From Pseudomonas rhizoryzae (lineage in GTDB: Bacteria; Pseudomonadota; Gammaproteobacteria; Pseudomonadales; Pseudomonadaceae), in contig NZ_SULM01000011.1 in assembly GCF_005250615.1 (NCBI RefSeq), positions 124,001 through 188,000 on the forward strand: a DNA stretch of 64,000 nucleotides. Reading direction: 5' to 3'. This document shows, one piece after another, positions 20,663 to 30,314 of the stretch; position 1 is the stretch's first letter, and each line of letters begins with the position of its first letter. The notes under the pieces are model-generated. The model saw only the letters and a program-made list of their open reading frames with translations. It ran no database searches and had not been told where the DNA came from. The position numbers and the translations under genes are program-made.

Positions 20663-22085
20663 TGCTGGCCGCCAGTTCATGGGTGGGAATGGTCAAGACC
20701 TGGCCGGAGCGGATGCGATCGCTACGCAGCCGATTGGCAGCACGCAAGGTGGACAGGTCGACGTCGTAGCGCCGCGCGATCAGGCTCAGGCTTTCACCGG
20801 GCTGCACCCGGTGCTGGTCGACGCCCCGCACGTTACCGACCTTGCCACCCCGCTGCTCCCGTTGCCAGGCCAGATAGGTGCCTGGCGGTGGCCGATGCTG
20901 GAAGTATTGCACGATGCCGGCCTGGATCTGCCGGGCGAGCAGCCCCTGGTGCGCCGGACTGGCGAGCTTGGCCGATTCGTTGGCGTTGGTGATGAAGCCG
21001 GTCTCCACCAGGATCGAGGGGATGTCCGGCGACTTCAGCACCACGAAGCCGGCCTGCTCCACTCGCGAGTGCAGCAGCTTGGTGGCGCGCCCGACCTGGT
21101 GGAGGATGGTCTGGCCGACCTCCAGGCTGGAAGCCACGGTGGCGGTCATGGACAGGTCCATGAGCACGCCGGCAAGCATGGGGTCCTTGTTGTCCAGGGC
21201 ATCGGAGACGCCACCGACCTGGTCGGAGCGGTTTTCCGCGTCCGCCAGCCAACGCGCGGCCTCGGAAGTGGCGCCGCGCTGGGACAGGGCGAACACGGTG
21301 ACGCCCTCGGCGCTGGCGCTGGGCGTCGAGTCGGCGTGAATGGAGATGAACAGGTCGGCGCCCTTCTTGCGGGCGATGATCTGCCGCTGCCGCAGCGGGA
21401 TGAAGTAGTCGCTGGTGCGGGTCAGCTCGGCGCGGAAGCCCTTCTGCCGGTTGAGATTGGCCTGCAACTGCTTGGCGATGGCCAGCACCACGTTCTTCTC
21501 GTACAACCGACCACGGCCGATGGCGCCTGGGTCTTCACCGCCATGGCCGGGGTCGATCACCACCACCACATCACGCTTGCCACTGGGAATGGCCGGCAGG
21601 CGCGTCGCCGGCTGAGCCGGGGTCACCGGCGTGGCCGGCAAATTGGGGGTGACGGTGGCCGGGATGTCGCTGGTGGCCGGATCGGTGCCCTGGTCGTAGA
21701 GATCGACCACCAGGCGATTGCCGTATTCCTTGTTGGGCGCCAGGGTGAAGCTCTTGGGGGTCAGGGCGCCCTTGGTGTCCAGCACCAGGCGTACCTCGCC
21801 GGGCGAACGCTGGGCCGCCCGCAGGCCGGTGATGGGGGTATTGCGCAGCGGCTTTTCGCTCAACCCACCGGAGAGTTGCGCGCCGGAGAGATCGATGACG
21901 ATACGATCCGGGGCACTGAGGGTGAAGACGCTGGCCTTGACCGGGCCGGTAAGGTCGAACACCAGCCGGGTATTGTCGGGTGCGCGCCAGACGCGCATGC
22001 CCTTGATCTGGGTGGCGGCTAGCAGCTGACTGCTGAGGATCAACAACAACAGGCCGAGTCCCGACCTGAAAAAACGCTTGCGCAT
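20655..22085 (-). CDS. amiB: N-acetylmuramoyl-L-alanine amidase AmiB
   Basis: The 476-residue periplasmic zinc amidase cleaves septal peptidoglycan at division. A signal peptide ([23 protein letters not shown]) precedes an AMIN domain (about 25-130, [19 protein letters not shown]). The Amidase_3 domain has the zinc motif [17 protein letters not shown], the glutamate of [12 protein letters not shown], and SIHADS. A C-terminal LysM follows ([20 protein letters not shown]). The start at 22085 gives the signal peptide at the true N-terminus, rejecting a longer frame. It overlaps mutL. Confidence 0.96.
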   Translation of the reverse strand: MRKRFFRSGLGLLLLILSSQLLAATQIKGMRVWRAPDNTRLVFDLTGPVKASVFTLSAPDRIVIDLSGAQLSGGLSEKPLRNTPITGLRAAQRSPGEVRLVLDTKGALTPKSFTLAPNKEYGNRLVVDLYDQGTDPATSDIPATVTPNLPATPVTPAQPATRLPAIPSGKRDVVVVIDPGHGGEDPGAIGRGRLYEKNVVLAIAKQLQANLNRQKGFRAELTRTSDYFIPLRQRQIIARKKGADLFISIHADSTPSASAEGVTVFALSQRGATSEAARWLADAENRSDQVGGVSDALDNKDPMLAGVLMDLSMTATVASSLEVGQTILHQVGRATKLLHSRVEQAGFVVLKSPDIPSILVETGFITNANESAKLASPAHQGLLARQIQAGIVQYFQHRPPPGTYLAWQREQRGGKVGNVRGVDQHRVQPGESLSLIARRYDVDLSTLRAANRLRSDRIRSGQVLTIPTHELAASND

Positions 22086-22133
22086 GCCTGCGACCGTATA
22101 GCTGGAGAACGAAGGATCGGCGCCTAAGACTGT

Positions 22134-22168
22134 CTGAAAAGTCGCCGACTGAGCGCAGGCATTTTCCA
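22134..22168. repeat. Possible fused-ends remnant of the palindromic element
   Basis: In the 91-base amiB-tsaE gap, GAAAAGTCGCCGA (22136-22148) is followed two bases later by GAGCGCAGGCA-TTTTC (22151-22166). The same two strings form the opposite ends of palindromic copy B at 49.7-49.85 kb, about 90 bases apart there. The core is absent here, so this could be an internally deleted copy. It starts about 9 bases after the tsaE stop. The match is by eye and short. Confidence 0.35.
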
Positions 22169-22176
22169 AACCAGCC

Positions 22177-22638
22177 TTAAGGCGCGAGGGCGGCGCACCA
22201 GGCCTCGCCGTGAACACCCTGGCCCACCAGGCGCAGGTCACGGCCGTCGGCGCGTGGCGTAATGGTAATGGCCAGGTCCGGCTTTGGCAAAACGCCCTGG
22301 CCGCGCTCCGGCCATTCCACCAAGCACAAGGCCTCGGGTGTGAAGTAGTCGCGAATCCCCATGAATTCCAGCTCTTCCGGATCGGCCAGACGGTAGAGAT
22401 CGAAGTGATAGACCGTACCGCTGGTCAGTTCATAGGGCTCGACCAGGGTGAAGGTAGGGCTCTTGACCGCCCCGGCGTGACCGAGACCACGCAGGATGCC
22501 GCGCGACAGGGTGGTCTTGCCGGCGCCCAGGTCGCCGTGCAGATAGAGCACGCCGCGACCGCCACTGGCCTGGGCCAGGCGGGCACCGAGGGCGTACATG
22601 GCGGCTTCGTCGGCGGCGTGCAGGGTCAGTTCAGGCAT
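22177..22638 (-). CDS. tsaE: tRNA threonylcarbamoyladenosine biosynthesis ATPase TsaE
   Basis: The 153-residue ATPase works with TsaB and TsaD to make t6A37 in ANN-reading tRNAs. The P-loop [14 protein letters not shown] is at about 34-47, [12 protein letters not shown] follows, and the [23 protein letters not shown] block is diagnostic. It overlaps the end of nnr by 13 bases and leads to amiB and mutL, the usual gammaproteobacterial order. A much longer reading frame covers it, but the start at 22638 matches the family. Confidence 0.95.
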   Translation of the reverse strand: MPELTLHAADEAAMYALGARLAQASGGRGVLYLHGDLGAGKTTLSRGILRGLGHAGAVKSPTFTLVEPYELTSGTVYHFDLYRLADPEELEFMGIRDYFTPEALCLVEWPERGQGVLPKPDLAITITPRADGRDLRLVGQGVHGEAWCAALAP

Positions 22639-24113
22639 GGCTGGAGTTCCTCGAGCAACTGGCGGGCGACCGGGGGCAGATCGCTGGCGGCGAGACCGCG
22701 GCCCTGGCGACCCAGCTCGGCGCCGGCCCGCCCGTGCAGCCAGGCGCCCAGGCAGGCGGCTTCGAAGGGTGGCAGGCCCTGCCCCAGCAGGGCCGCGATG
22801 ATACCGGTGAGGATATCGCCCAGGCCACCGGTAGCCATCGCCGGATGACCTTCGCCGCACAGCGCCATGCGTCCGTCCGGATGGGCGATCAGGGTGCCGA
22901 AGCCCTTGAGCAGCGCCACCCCGCCGTAGCGCCGCGCCAGTTCGCGGGCGCTGCCGGGACGATCGGCCTCGATGTCCTTGATCGACACAGCGAGCAGTCG
23001 CGCCGCCTCGCCCGGATGGGGCGTCAGCACCCAGGGGCCGCGCGGTGCCTCGATCACGCCAGCGGCCAGCAGATTGAGGGCATCGGCGTCCCACACCTGG
23101 ATCGTCTCCAGGGTCGCGGCAGCACTGGCCAAGGCCCGCCCCCAGGCGCCCTGCCCCAGCCCTGGGCCGACGGCCAGCACATCGGCCTTCTTGGCCAGCT
23201 CCAGCACGGCGAAACTGGAATGCACACCCGCAACCATGACCTCGGGGCGCCGAGACAGCACCGCACTGACGTTGGATGGCCGGGTCGCCAGGCTGAGCAT
23301 GCCGGCGCCACAGCGCAGGGCCGCTTCGCTGGTCATGATGGCCGCACCGCCAGTGCCTTCGTCGCCGCCGATCACCAGCAAATGACCGAACTGCCCCTTG
23401 TGGGCATTGAGCGGTCGCGGCGCCAGCCGCGGCAGATTGCCGGGGGCCAGCCGCTGAGCGGTGGCGTGGGCGGGATTCTGCGGTTCCTCCATCAGAGGTT
23501 CGAACACCAGGCTGCCAACGTGATCCGGCCCCTTGCCGGTAAACAGGCCGAGCTTGAGGCCGATGAAGGTGATGGTCAGATCGGCGCGCACCAGGGGGCC
23601 GGCCGCGGTGCCGGTGTCGGCGTCCAGCCCGGAGGGCAAGTCGATGGCCACCACCGGCAGCTCGCTCGCGTTGATCCGCTGGATGGCCGCGGCATAGGGC
23701 TCACGCGCGGCGCCCTTGAGTCCGGTGCCCAGCAAGGCATCGACCACCACCCCCTCGAGAGGGGCATCCGCGTGCCAGGGCTGGATGTCCACCCCGGCAG
23801 CCAGCGCCTCGGCATGGGCCAGAGCGGCATCGCCCTTGAGCCCGGCGGGATCGGCCAGATGCCAGACCCGCGCCTGCCAACCGGCCTTGCGCGCCAGACT
23901 GGCGACCAGATAGCCGTCACCGGCATTGTTGCCCGCACCAGCCAGCACGCAGAGCGACCCGGCATGGGGCCAGCCATGGCGCAACGAGCGCCAGGCCGCA
24001 GCGGCGGCGCGGCGCATCAACTCGAGACCGGGCAGGCCGCCGGCGATGAGTTGGGCGTCGAGATCCCGCACCTGCTGGGCGCTGTAGAGCTGGAACGGCA
24101 GTTCGTCGTGCAT
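22626..24113 (-). CDS. nnr: Bifunctional NAD(P)H-hydrate epimerase / ADP-dependent dehydratase
   Basis: The 495-residue metabolite-repair enzyme joins a YjeF-N epimerase domain (about 1-215; [40 protein letters not shown]) to an ADP-dependent dehydratase of the ribokinase fold (about 225-490; [51 protein letters not shown]). It restores NAD(P)H hydrated by heat or side reactions. Start [19 protein letters not shown] was chosen over an upstream ATG by homology. It is divergent from queG with 62 bases between. Confidence 0.95.
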   Translation of the reverse strand: MHDELPFQLYSAQQVRDLDAQLIAGGLPGLELMRRAAAAAWRSLRHGWPHAGSLCVLAGAGNNAGDGYLVASLARKAGWQARVWHLADPAGLKGDAALAHAEALAAGVDIQPWHADAPLEGVVVDALLGTGLKGAAREPYAAAIQRINASELPVVAIDLPSGLDADTGTAAGPLVRADLTITFIGLKLGLFTGKGPDHVGSLVFEPLMEEPQNPAHATAQRLAPGNLPRLAPRPLNAHKGQFGHLLVIGGDEGTGGAAIMTSEAALRCGAGMLSLATRPSNVSAVLSRRPEVMVAGVHSSFAVLELAKKADVLAVGPGLGQGAWGRALASAAATLETIQVWDADALNLLAAGVIEAPRGPWVLTPHPGEAARLLAVSIKDIEADRPGSARELARRYGGVALLKGFGTLIAHPDGRMALCGEGHPAMATGGLGDILTGIIAALLGQGLPPFEAACLGAWLHGRAGAELGRQGRGLAASDLPPVARQLLEELQPCLN

Positions 24114-24175
24114 GCTGGGAAAGCCTCCGGAGTCTGGCAAAATAGGCGGCCCTCCTGCCATGCGCCTGTCTTTCG

Positions 24176-25240
24176 ATGTCCGCTGTCGCCCTCGATCTCG
24201 CCGCCCTGGCCGACCTCATCAAAACCTGGGGCCGGGAATTGGGCTTTCAACAGACCGGCATCGCCGGCCTGGATCTGGCACGTCACGAGGAACATCTGGA
24301 GCGCTGGCTGGCCGCCGGTTTCCATGGCGAGATGGACTATATGGCCGCGCACGGTAGCAAACGTTCGCGACCGGCCGAACTGGTGCCCGGTACGCTCAGG
24401 GTCATCTCCCTGCGTATGGACTACCTGCCCGGCGATACCCGCATGAGCGAACGGCTGGCCGATGGCGCCGCCGCCTATGTCTCGCGCTACGCCCTGGGCC
24501 GCGACTACCACAAGCTGATCCGCAAGCGCCTGCAGCAACTGGCCGAGCGCATCCAGGCCGAGATCGGTCCCTTCGGCTATCGCGCCTTCGTCGACAGCGC
24601 CCCGGTGCTGGAAAAGGCCCTCGCCGAACAGGCCGGCCTGGGCTGGATCGGCAAGAACACCCTGGTGCTCAATCGCAAGGCCGGCAGTTGGTTCTTCCTC
24701 GGTGAACTCTTCGTCGACGTGCCCCTGCCGGTGGACGAGCCCACGCCGCGCGACCACTGCGGCACCTGCCGTGCCTGCCTGGACATCTGCCCGACCAACG
24801 CCTTCATCGGCCCCTACCAGCTCGACGCCCGCCGCTGCATCTCCTACCTGACCATCGAATTCAAGGGCAGCATTCCGCTGGAGCTGCGCCCGCTGATCGG
24901 CAACCGGGTATTCGGCTGCGACGACTGCCAACTGGTCTGCCCCTGGAATCGCTTCGCCAAGCCCACCGCCGAAGGCGACTTCCAGCCACGCCACGGGCTC
25001 GACAACGCCACCCTGGCCGAGCTGTTCCGCTGGACCGAAACCGAATTCCTCAGCCGCACCGAGGGCTCGCCCCTGCGCCGCGCCGGCTATGAGCGCTGGC
25101 TGCGCAACTTGGCGGTGGGCCTAGGGAATGCGCCGACCAGTATCCCGGTGGTGGAGGCGCTGAAGCTGCAGCGTGACCATCCCTCACCGCTGGTGCGCGA
25201 GCATGTGGAATGGGCGCTGGAGCGGCATGGCCAGGGCTAG
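24176..25240 (+). CDS. queG: Epoxyqueuosine reductase QueG
   Basis: The 354-residue cobalamin-dependent iron-sulfur enzyme performs the last step of queuosine synthesis in tRNA. Two 4Fe-4S clusters are bound by CGTCRACLDICPTNAF and by CDDCQLVCPWNRFAKP, both intact. The N-terminal half has GFHGEMDYMAAHGSKRSRP and FVDSAPVLEKALAEQAGLGWIGKN, typical of the cobalamin-binding region. A HEAT-like C-terminal tail ends in EHVEWALERHGQG. It is convergent with the following gene, overlapping by 4 bases. Confidence 0.97.
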   Translation: MSAVALDLAALADLIKTWGRELGFQQTGIAGLDLARHEEHLERWLAAGFHGEMDYMAAHGSKRSRPAELVPGTLRVISLRMDYLPGDTRMSERLADGAAAYVSRYALGRDYHKLIRKRLQQLAERIQAEIGPFGYRAFVDSAPVLEKALAEQAGLGWIGKNTLVLNRKAGSWFFLGELFVDVPLPVDEPTPRDHCGTCRACLDICPTNAFIGPYQLDARRCISYLTIEFKGSIPLELRPLIGNRVFGCDDCQLVCPWNRFAKPTAEGDFQPRHGLDNATLAELFRWTETEFLSRTEGSPLRRAGYERWLRNLAVGLGNAPTSIPVVEALKLQRDHPSPLVREHVEWALERHGQG

Positions 25241-25851
25241 TGGGGCTCGTCGTCGTACCTAAAGGTCGGCATCTGCCAATTGAATCTGAGCGCCAGCAGG
25301 CGCAGCAGCAAGCCGGCGCTGAGGGTTATCAGCAACGCCTGCTCCTCGCTCAGCCACTGGCGACAGAGCAGATAGCAGCCGGCGGACAGCACCGCCACGC
25401 TGGCGTAGAGTTCGCGCCTGAGGATCAGCGGCACGTCGTTGCAGAGGATGTCGCGCAGGATGCCGCCACAGGTGCCGGTGAGGGTGCCGCTGACGATGAC
25501 GATGGCCGGGCTCAGGCCCATCTCCAGGGCTACCTGGCAGCCGATCACGGTGAAGGCCACCAGGCCCAGGGCGTCGAGCAGCAGGAACAGCCGGCGCAGG
25601 TAGCGCATGACCCGGGCGATGGCCACGGTGGCCAGGCCCGCGCAGACGGTCAGCGCCAGGTATTCCGGGTGCTTCACCCAACCCAGCGGATAGTGACCCA
25701 GCAGGACATCGCGCACCGAGCCGCCGCCCAGGGCGGTGACGCTGGCGATCAGCGCCACGCCGAACAGGTCCATGCCGCGCCGACCGGCGGACAGGGCGCC
25801 GGTCATGGCCTCGGCGGTGATGGCCACCAGGTAGAGGATGGACAGCAGCAC
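25237..25851 (-). CDS. Trimeric intracellular cation channel (TRIC/UPF0126) family membrane protein
   Basis: A 204-residue protein with seven predicted membrane segments arranged as two repeats. Each repeat carries a glycine-rich signature: ALIASVTALGGGSVRDVLLGHYPL near 30-55 and TGTCGGILRDILCNDVPLIL near 115-135. This is the pattern of the bacterial YicG/TRIC family, whose structures show potassium-permeable trimers. The physiological role in Pseudomonas is not established. It lies 13 bases after orn on the same strand and converges on queG. Confidence 0.87.
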   Translation of the reverse strand: MLLSILYLVAITAEAMTGALSAGRRGMDLFGVALIASVTALGGGSVRDVLLGHYPLGWVKHPEYLALTVCAGLATVAIARVMRYLRRLFLLLDALGLVAFTVIGCQVALEMGLSPAIVIVSGTLTGTCGGILRDILCNDVPLILRRELYASVAVLSAGCYLLCRQWLSEEQALLITLSAGLLLRLLALRFNWQMPTFRYDDEPH

Positions 25852-25864
25852 GGCGGCGTGACCA

Positions 25865-26413
25865 TCAGACCTTGATGAAGTGCTCGCGGTAGTGACGCAG
25901 CTCGGCGATGGAGTCGCGGATGTCGTCCAGCGCCAGGTGGCTGCCGCTCTTCTTCACCCCGTCACGTACCTGGGGTGCCCAGCGCGCGGCCAGCTCCTTG
26001 AGGGTGGAGACGTCCAGGTTGCGGTAGTGGAAGTAGGCCTCCAGCTCCGGCATGCGCCGGTAGAGGAAGCGGCGATCCTGGCAGATGCTGTTGCCGCAGA
26101 TCGGCGATTTGCCCTTGGGCACCCACTGCCGCAGGAACTCCAGGGTCAGGGCTTCGGCCTGGGCGGTATTCACGGTGCTCTCGCGCACCCGCTGGGTCAG
26201 CCCCGAGCCGCCGTGCTGGCGGGTGTTCCACTCGTCCATGCCGGCCAGGACCTCGTCCGACTGGTGGATGGCCAGCACCGGGCCCTCGGCCAGCACATTG
26301 AGATCGCTGTCGGTGACGATGGTGGCCATCTCGATGATCACGTCCCGATCCGGGTCCAGGCCGGTCATTTCCAGGTCGATCCAGATCAGGTGCTGCGGAT
26401 TGGGGGTGGTCAT
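25865..26413 (-). CDS. orn: Oligoribonuclease
   Basis: The 182-residue DEDDh exonuclease clears RNA dinucleotides, including pGpG from c-di-GMP breakdown, and is essential in many gammaproteobacteria. Catalytic motifs are visible: [19 protein letters not shown] (D, E), [16 protein letters not shown] (D), and [18 protein letters not shown] (H, D). The start [18 protein letters not shown] follows a GGAGTTCACC ribosome binding region. Convergence with the c-di-GMP protein FimX elsewhere in the window is thematic only. Confidence 0.97.
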   Translation of the reverse strand: MTTPNPQHLIWIDLEMTGLDPDRDVIIEMATIVTDSDLNVLAEGPVLAIHQSDEVLAGMDEWNTRQHGGSGLTQRVRESTVNTAQAEALTLEFLRQWVPKGKSPICGNSICQDRRFLYRRMPELEAYFHYRNLDVSTLKELAARWAPQVRDGVKKSGSHLALDDIRDSIAELRHYREHFIKV

Positions 26414-26463
26414 GGTGAACTCCTTGATGAGGGCGCCAGTGTAGCAGTGCGCCTGTCGTGCAC

Positions 26464-27234
26464 CTACCGGCGCCACAGCAGCAGGCGGCTGCCGCGTAGG
26501 TCTCCCACCTCATGGACGGCATCGGCCGGCTGGCCGGGAATCTCGAAGGTGTTGCTGATCAGCCAGCTACCAGCGCGCAACTCCGCACGTGCCTTCTCGC
26601 CTAGACGCGGCATGGGCGCCGGCGAGAGGAAGCAGTAGACGACCTCGAACTCGCCCAGCTCCATCCGCCAGAGGTCGCGGTAGCGCACCTGGCAGTTGCG
26701 GCGCGGCAGGCAGCGCAGCCAGGCCAGGGCGAAACTCAGCGGCGCCGTCTCCACGCCAACGAAGGTGGCGCTCGGAAAGCGCCGGGACAAGTCGACCAGG
26801 GTATCGCCGAGGCCACAGCCAAGGTCGACGAAACGAAAGGTCGGCTCCCGCTCGGCGAGCAGCATCGCCAGGCGATCGCGGGTCTGGCGACCGGTGAGAT
26901 AAAGCGGTACCCGCTCGCGCAGGCTGTTCCAGTTCAGCAACAGCAGCAACAGGAAGCCGAGTGCGGCGATGCCCGCCGATAGCCCGCGCCCGCTGACCAG
27001 ATAGAGCGCCGGGGCGAACGCCAGATTGATGAACACCCACCAGCGCGCCAGCCCCAGCAGCTCGCCCAGCAGGGCCGCCAGTACCGCCTGCAGACAGACC
27101 AGCGCCAGCAAGGAAGGCCGCTGGCCGGCGAAGCTGGCCCACAGCCGCAGACCAACGACGGCGACCACCAGGGCGGCGAGTTGCACCAGTACGGCCAGCA
27201 GCAGGGGATAACGCGAGGCGAGATGGGCCAGCAT
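26464..27234 (-). CDS. Membrane-anchored class I SAM-dependent methyltransferase
   Basis: A 256-residue protein with three or four N-terminal membrane segments (about 10-30, 40-60, 65-85, 90-105). A cytosolic methyltransferase domain follows, with motif [20 protein letters not shown] and an acidic post-I position in [14 protein letters not shown]. Substrate unknown. The gene is divergent from rsgA with 94 bases between, and faces orn at its end. The start at 27234 ([14 protein letters not shown]) puts a membrane helix at the N-terminus; longer frames add a charged extension and are less likely. Confidence 0.78.
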   Translation of the reverse strand: MLAHLASRYPLLLAVLVQLAALVVAVVGLRLWASFAGQRPSLLALVCLQAVLAALLGELLGLARWWVFINLAFAPALYLVSGRGLSAGIAALGFLLLLLLNWNSLRERVPLYLTGRQTRDRLAMLLAEREPTFRFVDLGCGLGDTLVDLSRRFPSATFVGVETAPLSFALAWLRCLPRRNCQVRYRDLWRMELGEFEVVYCFLSPAPMPRLGEKARAELRAGSWLISNTFEIPGQPADAVHEVGDLRGSRLLLWRR

Positions 27235-27328
27235 GGCGGCTCCAGAGCGACGAGGTGCGCCAAGTTTAGGTAATCCGCGAGAGGCGGCCAATGCTAGACT
27301 CCTCGCCCCTGAAACCCGCGGACATCCC

Positions 27329-28351
27329 ATGGCCAAACGCCACCTGACCCGTCGCCAGAGCTGGCGGATCGAGAAAATCCAGACCGAACGCGCCGCCCGC
27401 GCGGACAAGCGCGAATCCAAGCTGATCGAGGAACTCGAGGGCGGCGACCTGGGCCCGGAGCAGCAGGGCCAGGTGATCGCCCACTTCGGCGTTCAGGTGG
27501 AGGTCGAGGATGGCGAAGGCCGGCTGCAGCGGTGCCATCTGCGCGCCAACCTGCCGACCCTGGTCACCGGCGACCAGGTGGTGTTCCGCGCCGGCGTCCA
27601 GGGCAATGGCGTCATCGTCGCCCAATTGCCACGACGCTCGGAGATCTGCCGCCCGGACATGCGCGGCCAGCTCAAGCCGGTGGCGGCCAACGTCGACCGC
27701 CTGGTGATCGTCTTCGCCCCGCTACCCACGCCCCACGCCAATCTCATCGACCGCTACCTGGTGGCGGCCGAACACGCCGGCATCCAGCCGCTGCTGCTGC
27801 TGAACAAGGCTGATCTGATCGATGAGCACAATGCTGCCGGGTTGGATGAGTTGCTGGGTGTCTATCGCGGCCTGGACTATCCGCTGCTGGAGGTCTCGGC
27901 CCACAACGGCCTGAGCATGGACCAGCTCAAGAGCGCGCTGGACGAGCATGTCAGCGTCTTCGTCGGCCAGTCGGGGGTAGGCAAGTCGTCGCTGGTGAAT
28001 GCCCTGCTGCCTGGGGTCGATACGCGGGTCGGTCCGTTGTCCGAGCTGACCGGAAAGGGTACCCACACCACCACCACCGCCCGTCTCTTCCACTTTCCCG
28101 ATGGTGGCGATCTGATCGACTCGCCCGGCATCCGCGAGTTTGGCCTGAGCCACGTCAGTCGCGACGACGTCGAAGCCGGCTTCAAGGAGTTCGGCGACTA
28201 TCTCGGCCACTGTCGCTTCCGCGACTGCCAGCATGAACGCGAGCCCGGTTGTGCCCTGCTCGCCGCCCTGGAGCGCGGCGACATCCATCCCCAGCGGATG
28301 GCCAGCTACCGGCATATCCTCGCCAGCCTCGAAGGCGAATCGCGCTACTAA
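27329..28351 (+). CDS. rsgA: Ribosome small subunit-dependent GTPase RsgA
   Basis: The 340-residue circularly permuted GTPase checks late 30S maturation. A basic N-terminus ([18 protein letters not shown]) and OB fold (about 60-120) precede the permuted G domain: G4 LLNKADLI comes before G1 [17 protein letters not shown], and G3 is in [11 protein letters not shown]. The C-terminal zinc knuckle is [15 protein letters not shown] strong terminator starts directly at its stop codon. Confidence 0.97.
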   Translation: MAKRHLTRRQSWRIEKIQTERAARADKRESKLIEELEGGDLGPEQQGQVIAHFGVQVEVEDGEGRLQRCHLRANLPTLVTGDQVVFRAGVQGNGVIVAQLPRRSEICRPDMRGQLKPVAANVDRLVIVFAPLPTPHANLIDRYLVAAEHAGIQPLLLLNKADLIDEHNAAGLDELLGVYRGLDYPLLEVSAHNGLSMDQLKSALDEHVSVFVGQSGVGKSSLVNALLPGVDTRVGPLSELTGKGTHTTTTARLFHFPDGGDLIDSPGIREFGLSHVSRDDVEAGFKEFGDYLGHCRFRDCQHEREPGCALLAALERGDIHPQRMASYRHILASLEGESRY

Positions 28352-28382
28352 AAAAACGCCGGGCAAGCCCGGCGTTTTTTAT
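28351..28382. terminator. Bidirectional terminator between rsgA and the nitroreductase gene
   Basis: AAAAAACGCCGGGC, AAG, CCCGGCGTTTTTT overlaps the last base of the rsgA stop and ends 14 bases before the stop of the convergent nitroreductase gene. A/T tracts on both sides let it serve both transcripts. Confidence 0.9.
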
Positions 28383-28395
28383 CCGCCCAAGACCA

Positions 28396-28995
28396 TCAGC
28401 CGAAGACGCGGAAGCGCTCGGCGTCGTCCATGAAGGTCTTCTCCGGGAAGTCGCCTTCGTTGGAGCCGAAGGGCATCTGCGCGCGCAGGTGCCAGGTCTC
28501 CGGCAACTTCCACTCGGCGGCGGCCAGGGCGTCGGGCAGCGGATTGTAGTGCTGCAGGCTGGCACCGATGCCGGCGTTGGCCAGGGCCGTCCAGACCGCG
28601 AACTGGGCGATGCCGCTGGCCTGTTCCGACCAGATGGGGAAGTTGTCGGCGTAGGAGGGATACTGGTCCTGCAGCGCGGCAACGACGTGACGGTCCTCAT
28701 AGAACAGCACGGTACCGGCACCGGCGGCGAAGCTGTTGATCTTGCCCTCGGTGGGGGCGAAGGATTCGGCCGGCACGATCTGCCGCAGGGCCTGCATGAC
28801 GAAGCCCCAGAACTTCTCGCTCTCGGCGCCGAACAGGATCACGGCGCGCGAGCTCTGGGAGTTGAAGGCGGAGGGCGACAGCTTGACCGCGTCCTGGATC
28901 AGCGCCGTGACGGCGTCCTGTGCCAGCGGCAGGCTCTTGCCCAGGGCGTACTGGCTGCGACGGCGCTTGATGGTGTCGATAAAGGCGTTGCTCAT
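28396..28995 (-). CDS. Nitroreductase family protein (fatty-acid repression-like subgroup)
   Basis: The 199-residue protein belongs to the FMN-dependent nitroreductase fold. RRRSQYALGKSLPL is the FMN phosphate-contact region; VKLSPSAFNSQSSRAVILFG and WTALANAGIGASLQHYNPLP are core motifs. The sequence SPSAFNSQSSRA points to the subgroup including yeast Frm2/Hbn1 and bacterial YdgI-type proteins, linked to redox homeostasis or nitroaromatic reduction. Physiological substrate unknown. The start MSNAFIDTIK is preferred to an upstream ATG because the extension is proline/arginine-rich and atypical. Confidence 0.88.
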   Translation of the reverse strand: MSNAFIDTIKRRRSQYALGKSLPLAQDAVTALIQDAVKLSPSAFNSQSSRAVILFGAESEKFWGFVMQALRQIVPAESFAPTEGKINSFAAGAGTVLFYEDRHVVAALQDQYPSYADNFPIWSEQASGIAQFAVWTALANAGIGASLQHYNPLPDALAAAEWKLPETWHLRAQMPFGSNEGDFPEKTFMDDAERFRVFG

Positions 28996-29156
28996 CGGAA
29001 GGCTCCTGCAAGGGTCGAAGATCGAGAGACCTCGCCCCAGGGGGCAAGGTGCCCGATCGATCATGAAACCCCTACAGCATAGCGAGACGGGCGTGTACCA
29101 ACGGACGAAAAAACCGAACGCTGGCAGCGAATTTTCCTATCTATCGACGTGACCGC

Positions 29157-30314
29157 TCAAGGCTTGCTCTGGATCACGCCCGCATCGAAGGCATTGATCT
29201 GCTGTTTGAACGCCGCGTTGTTGATGGGTTGCGCCAGGTTGCCGGTGGCGGACACGCCACCGCTGGAAACCCCTCCGCGATTGGCCCCGGGTCCACCCTG
29301 GGCCGGCGTCGCGGAGGAGCCCTTGTTACCGTTGCGACCCTCGATGGCCTGCTGGGCCTTCTTGGTCAGCACGATGATGTCGATGCGGCGGTTGACCGGG
29401 TTGAGCGGATGCTCGCGGTCGAAGGGTGCCGAAGCCGCATAGCCGACGATCCGGGCCACCTGGTCGTCCGGATAACCACCAGCCTCCAGGGCGCGCCGCG
29501 CCGAGTTGGCCCGACCGGCGGACAACTCCCAGTTGCTGAAGTCACCCTTGCCGACGTAGCGCGCAGCATCGGTATGGCCACTGATGCTGATCTTGTTCGG
29601 CACCTGGCGAATGGTATCGGCCATGGCCAGCAGGATGTCCTCGAAATAGGGCTTCAGCCGCGGACTGCCGGAGTCGAACATCGACCGGTTGTCGGCATCG
29701 ACGATCTGGATGCGCAGGCCGTCCTGGGTAATCTCCATCAGGATCTGGTCCTTGAACTTCTGCAGTTCCGGATTCTCGTTGATCTTGTTCTGCAACTCCT
29801 GCAGCAGCAACTCCAGACGCTGTTTCTCGACCTGCTCGGCGATCTTCTCCGCCTGGCTGGCATCCATCTTCTGGTCCTTGCTCTGATCCTTCTGCGCCGC
29901 CGCATTCGGCTGGCGATCCGGCGAGGTATCCGGGGACTGGGTCGGATCGGGCTGCACCCGGTTGGACTCGTTGGGATCGGCGCGCTCCTGCATGTCCGGA
30001 TTGACCTTGTTCTGGGTCGAGTCCGGTTGTGCCTGGATCTCGGGATTCAGGGTCCGGTCAGGGGCGGGCGTCGGGGTGCCGCCCAGGTCGATGACGTAGG
30101 GACTGGCGCTTTCGGTAAAGCCGATCGGATCCTGGAAGTAGCCGGCGATGGCCTTCTTCTGCTCCGGCGTGGCCGAGGACATCAGCCAGAGCACCAGGAA
30201 GAACGCCATCATGGCGGTCGCGAAGTCGGCGAAAGCGATCTTCCAGGCGCCGCCGTGGTGACCGGCGGCGCTCTTCTTGACGCGCTTGACGATGATCGGC
30301 TGGTTGTTGTCCAT
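29157..30314 (-). CDS. motB: Flagellar motor stator protein MotB
   Basis: The 385-residue stator protein couples proton flow to torque. One membrane helix with the proton-binding aspartate lies in IAFADFATAMMAFFLVLWLM, the plug follows, then a long Asn/Pro/Gln/Asp-rich linker (about 90-160). The OmpA-like peptidoglycan-binding domain (about 205-330) contains ISGHTDAARYVG and WELSAGRANSARRALEAGG. The last 50 residues are Gly/Ser/Ala-rich. Its start overlaps the motA stop by one base (TGATG). Confidence 0.97.
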   Translation of the reverse strand: MDNNQPIIVKRVKKSAAGHHGGAWKIAFADFATAMMAFFLVLWLMSSATPEQKKAIAGYFQDPIGFTESASPYVIDLGGTPTPAPDRTLNPEIQAQPDSTQNKVNPDMQERADPNESNRVQPDPTQSPDTSPDRQPNAAAQKDQSKDQKMDASQAEKIAEQVEKQRLELLLQELQNKINENPELQKFKDQILMEITQDGLRIQIVDADNRSMFDSGSPRLKPYFEDILLAMADTIRQVPNKISISGHTDAARYVGKGDFSNWELSAGRANSARRALEAGGYPDDQVARIVGYAASAPFDREHPLNPVNRRIDIIVLTKKAQQAIEGRNGNKGSSATPAQGGPGANRGGVSSGGVSATGNLAQPINNAAFKQQINAFDAGVIQSKP

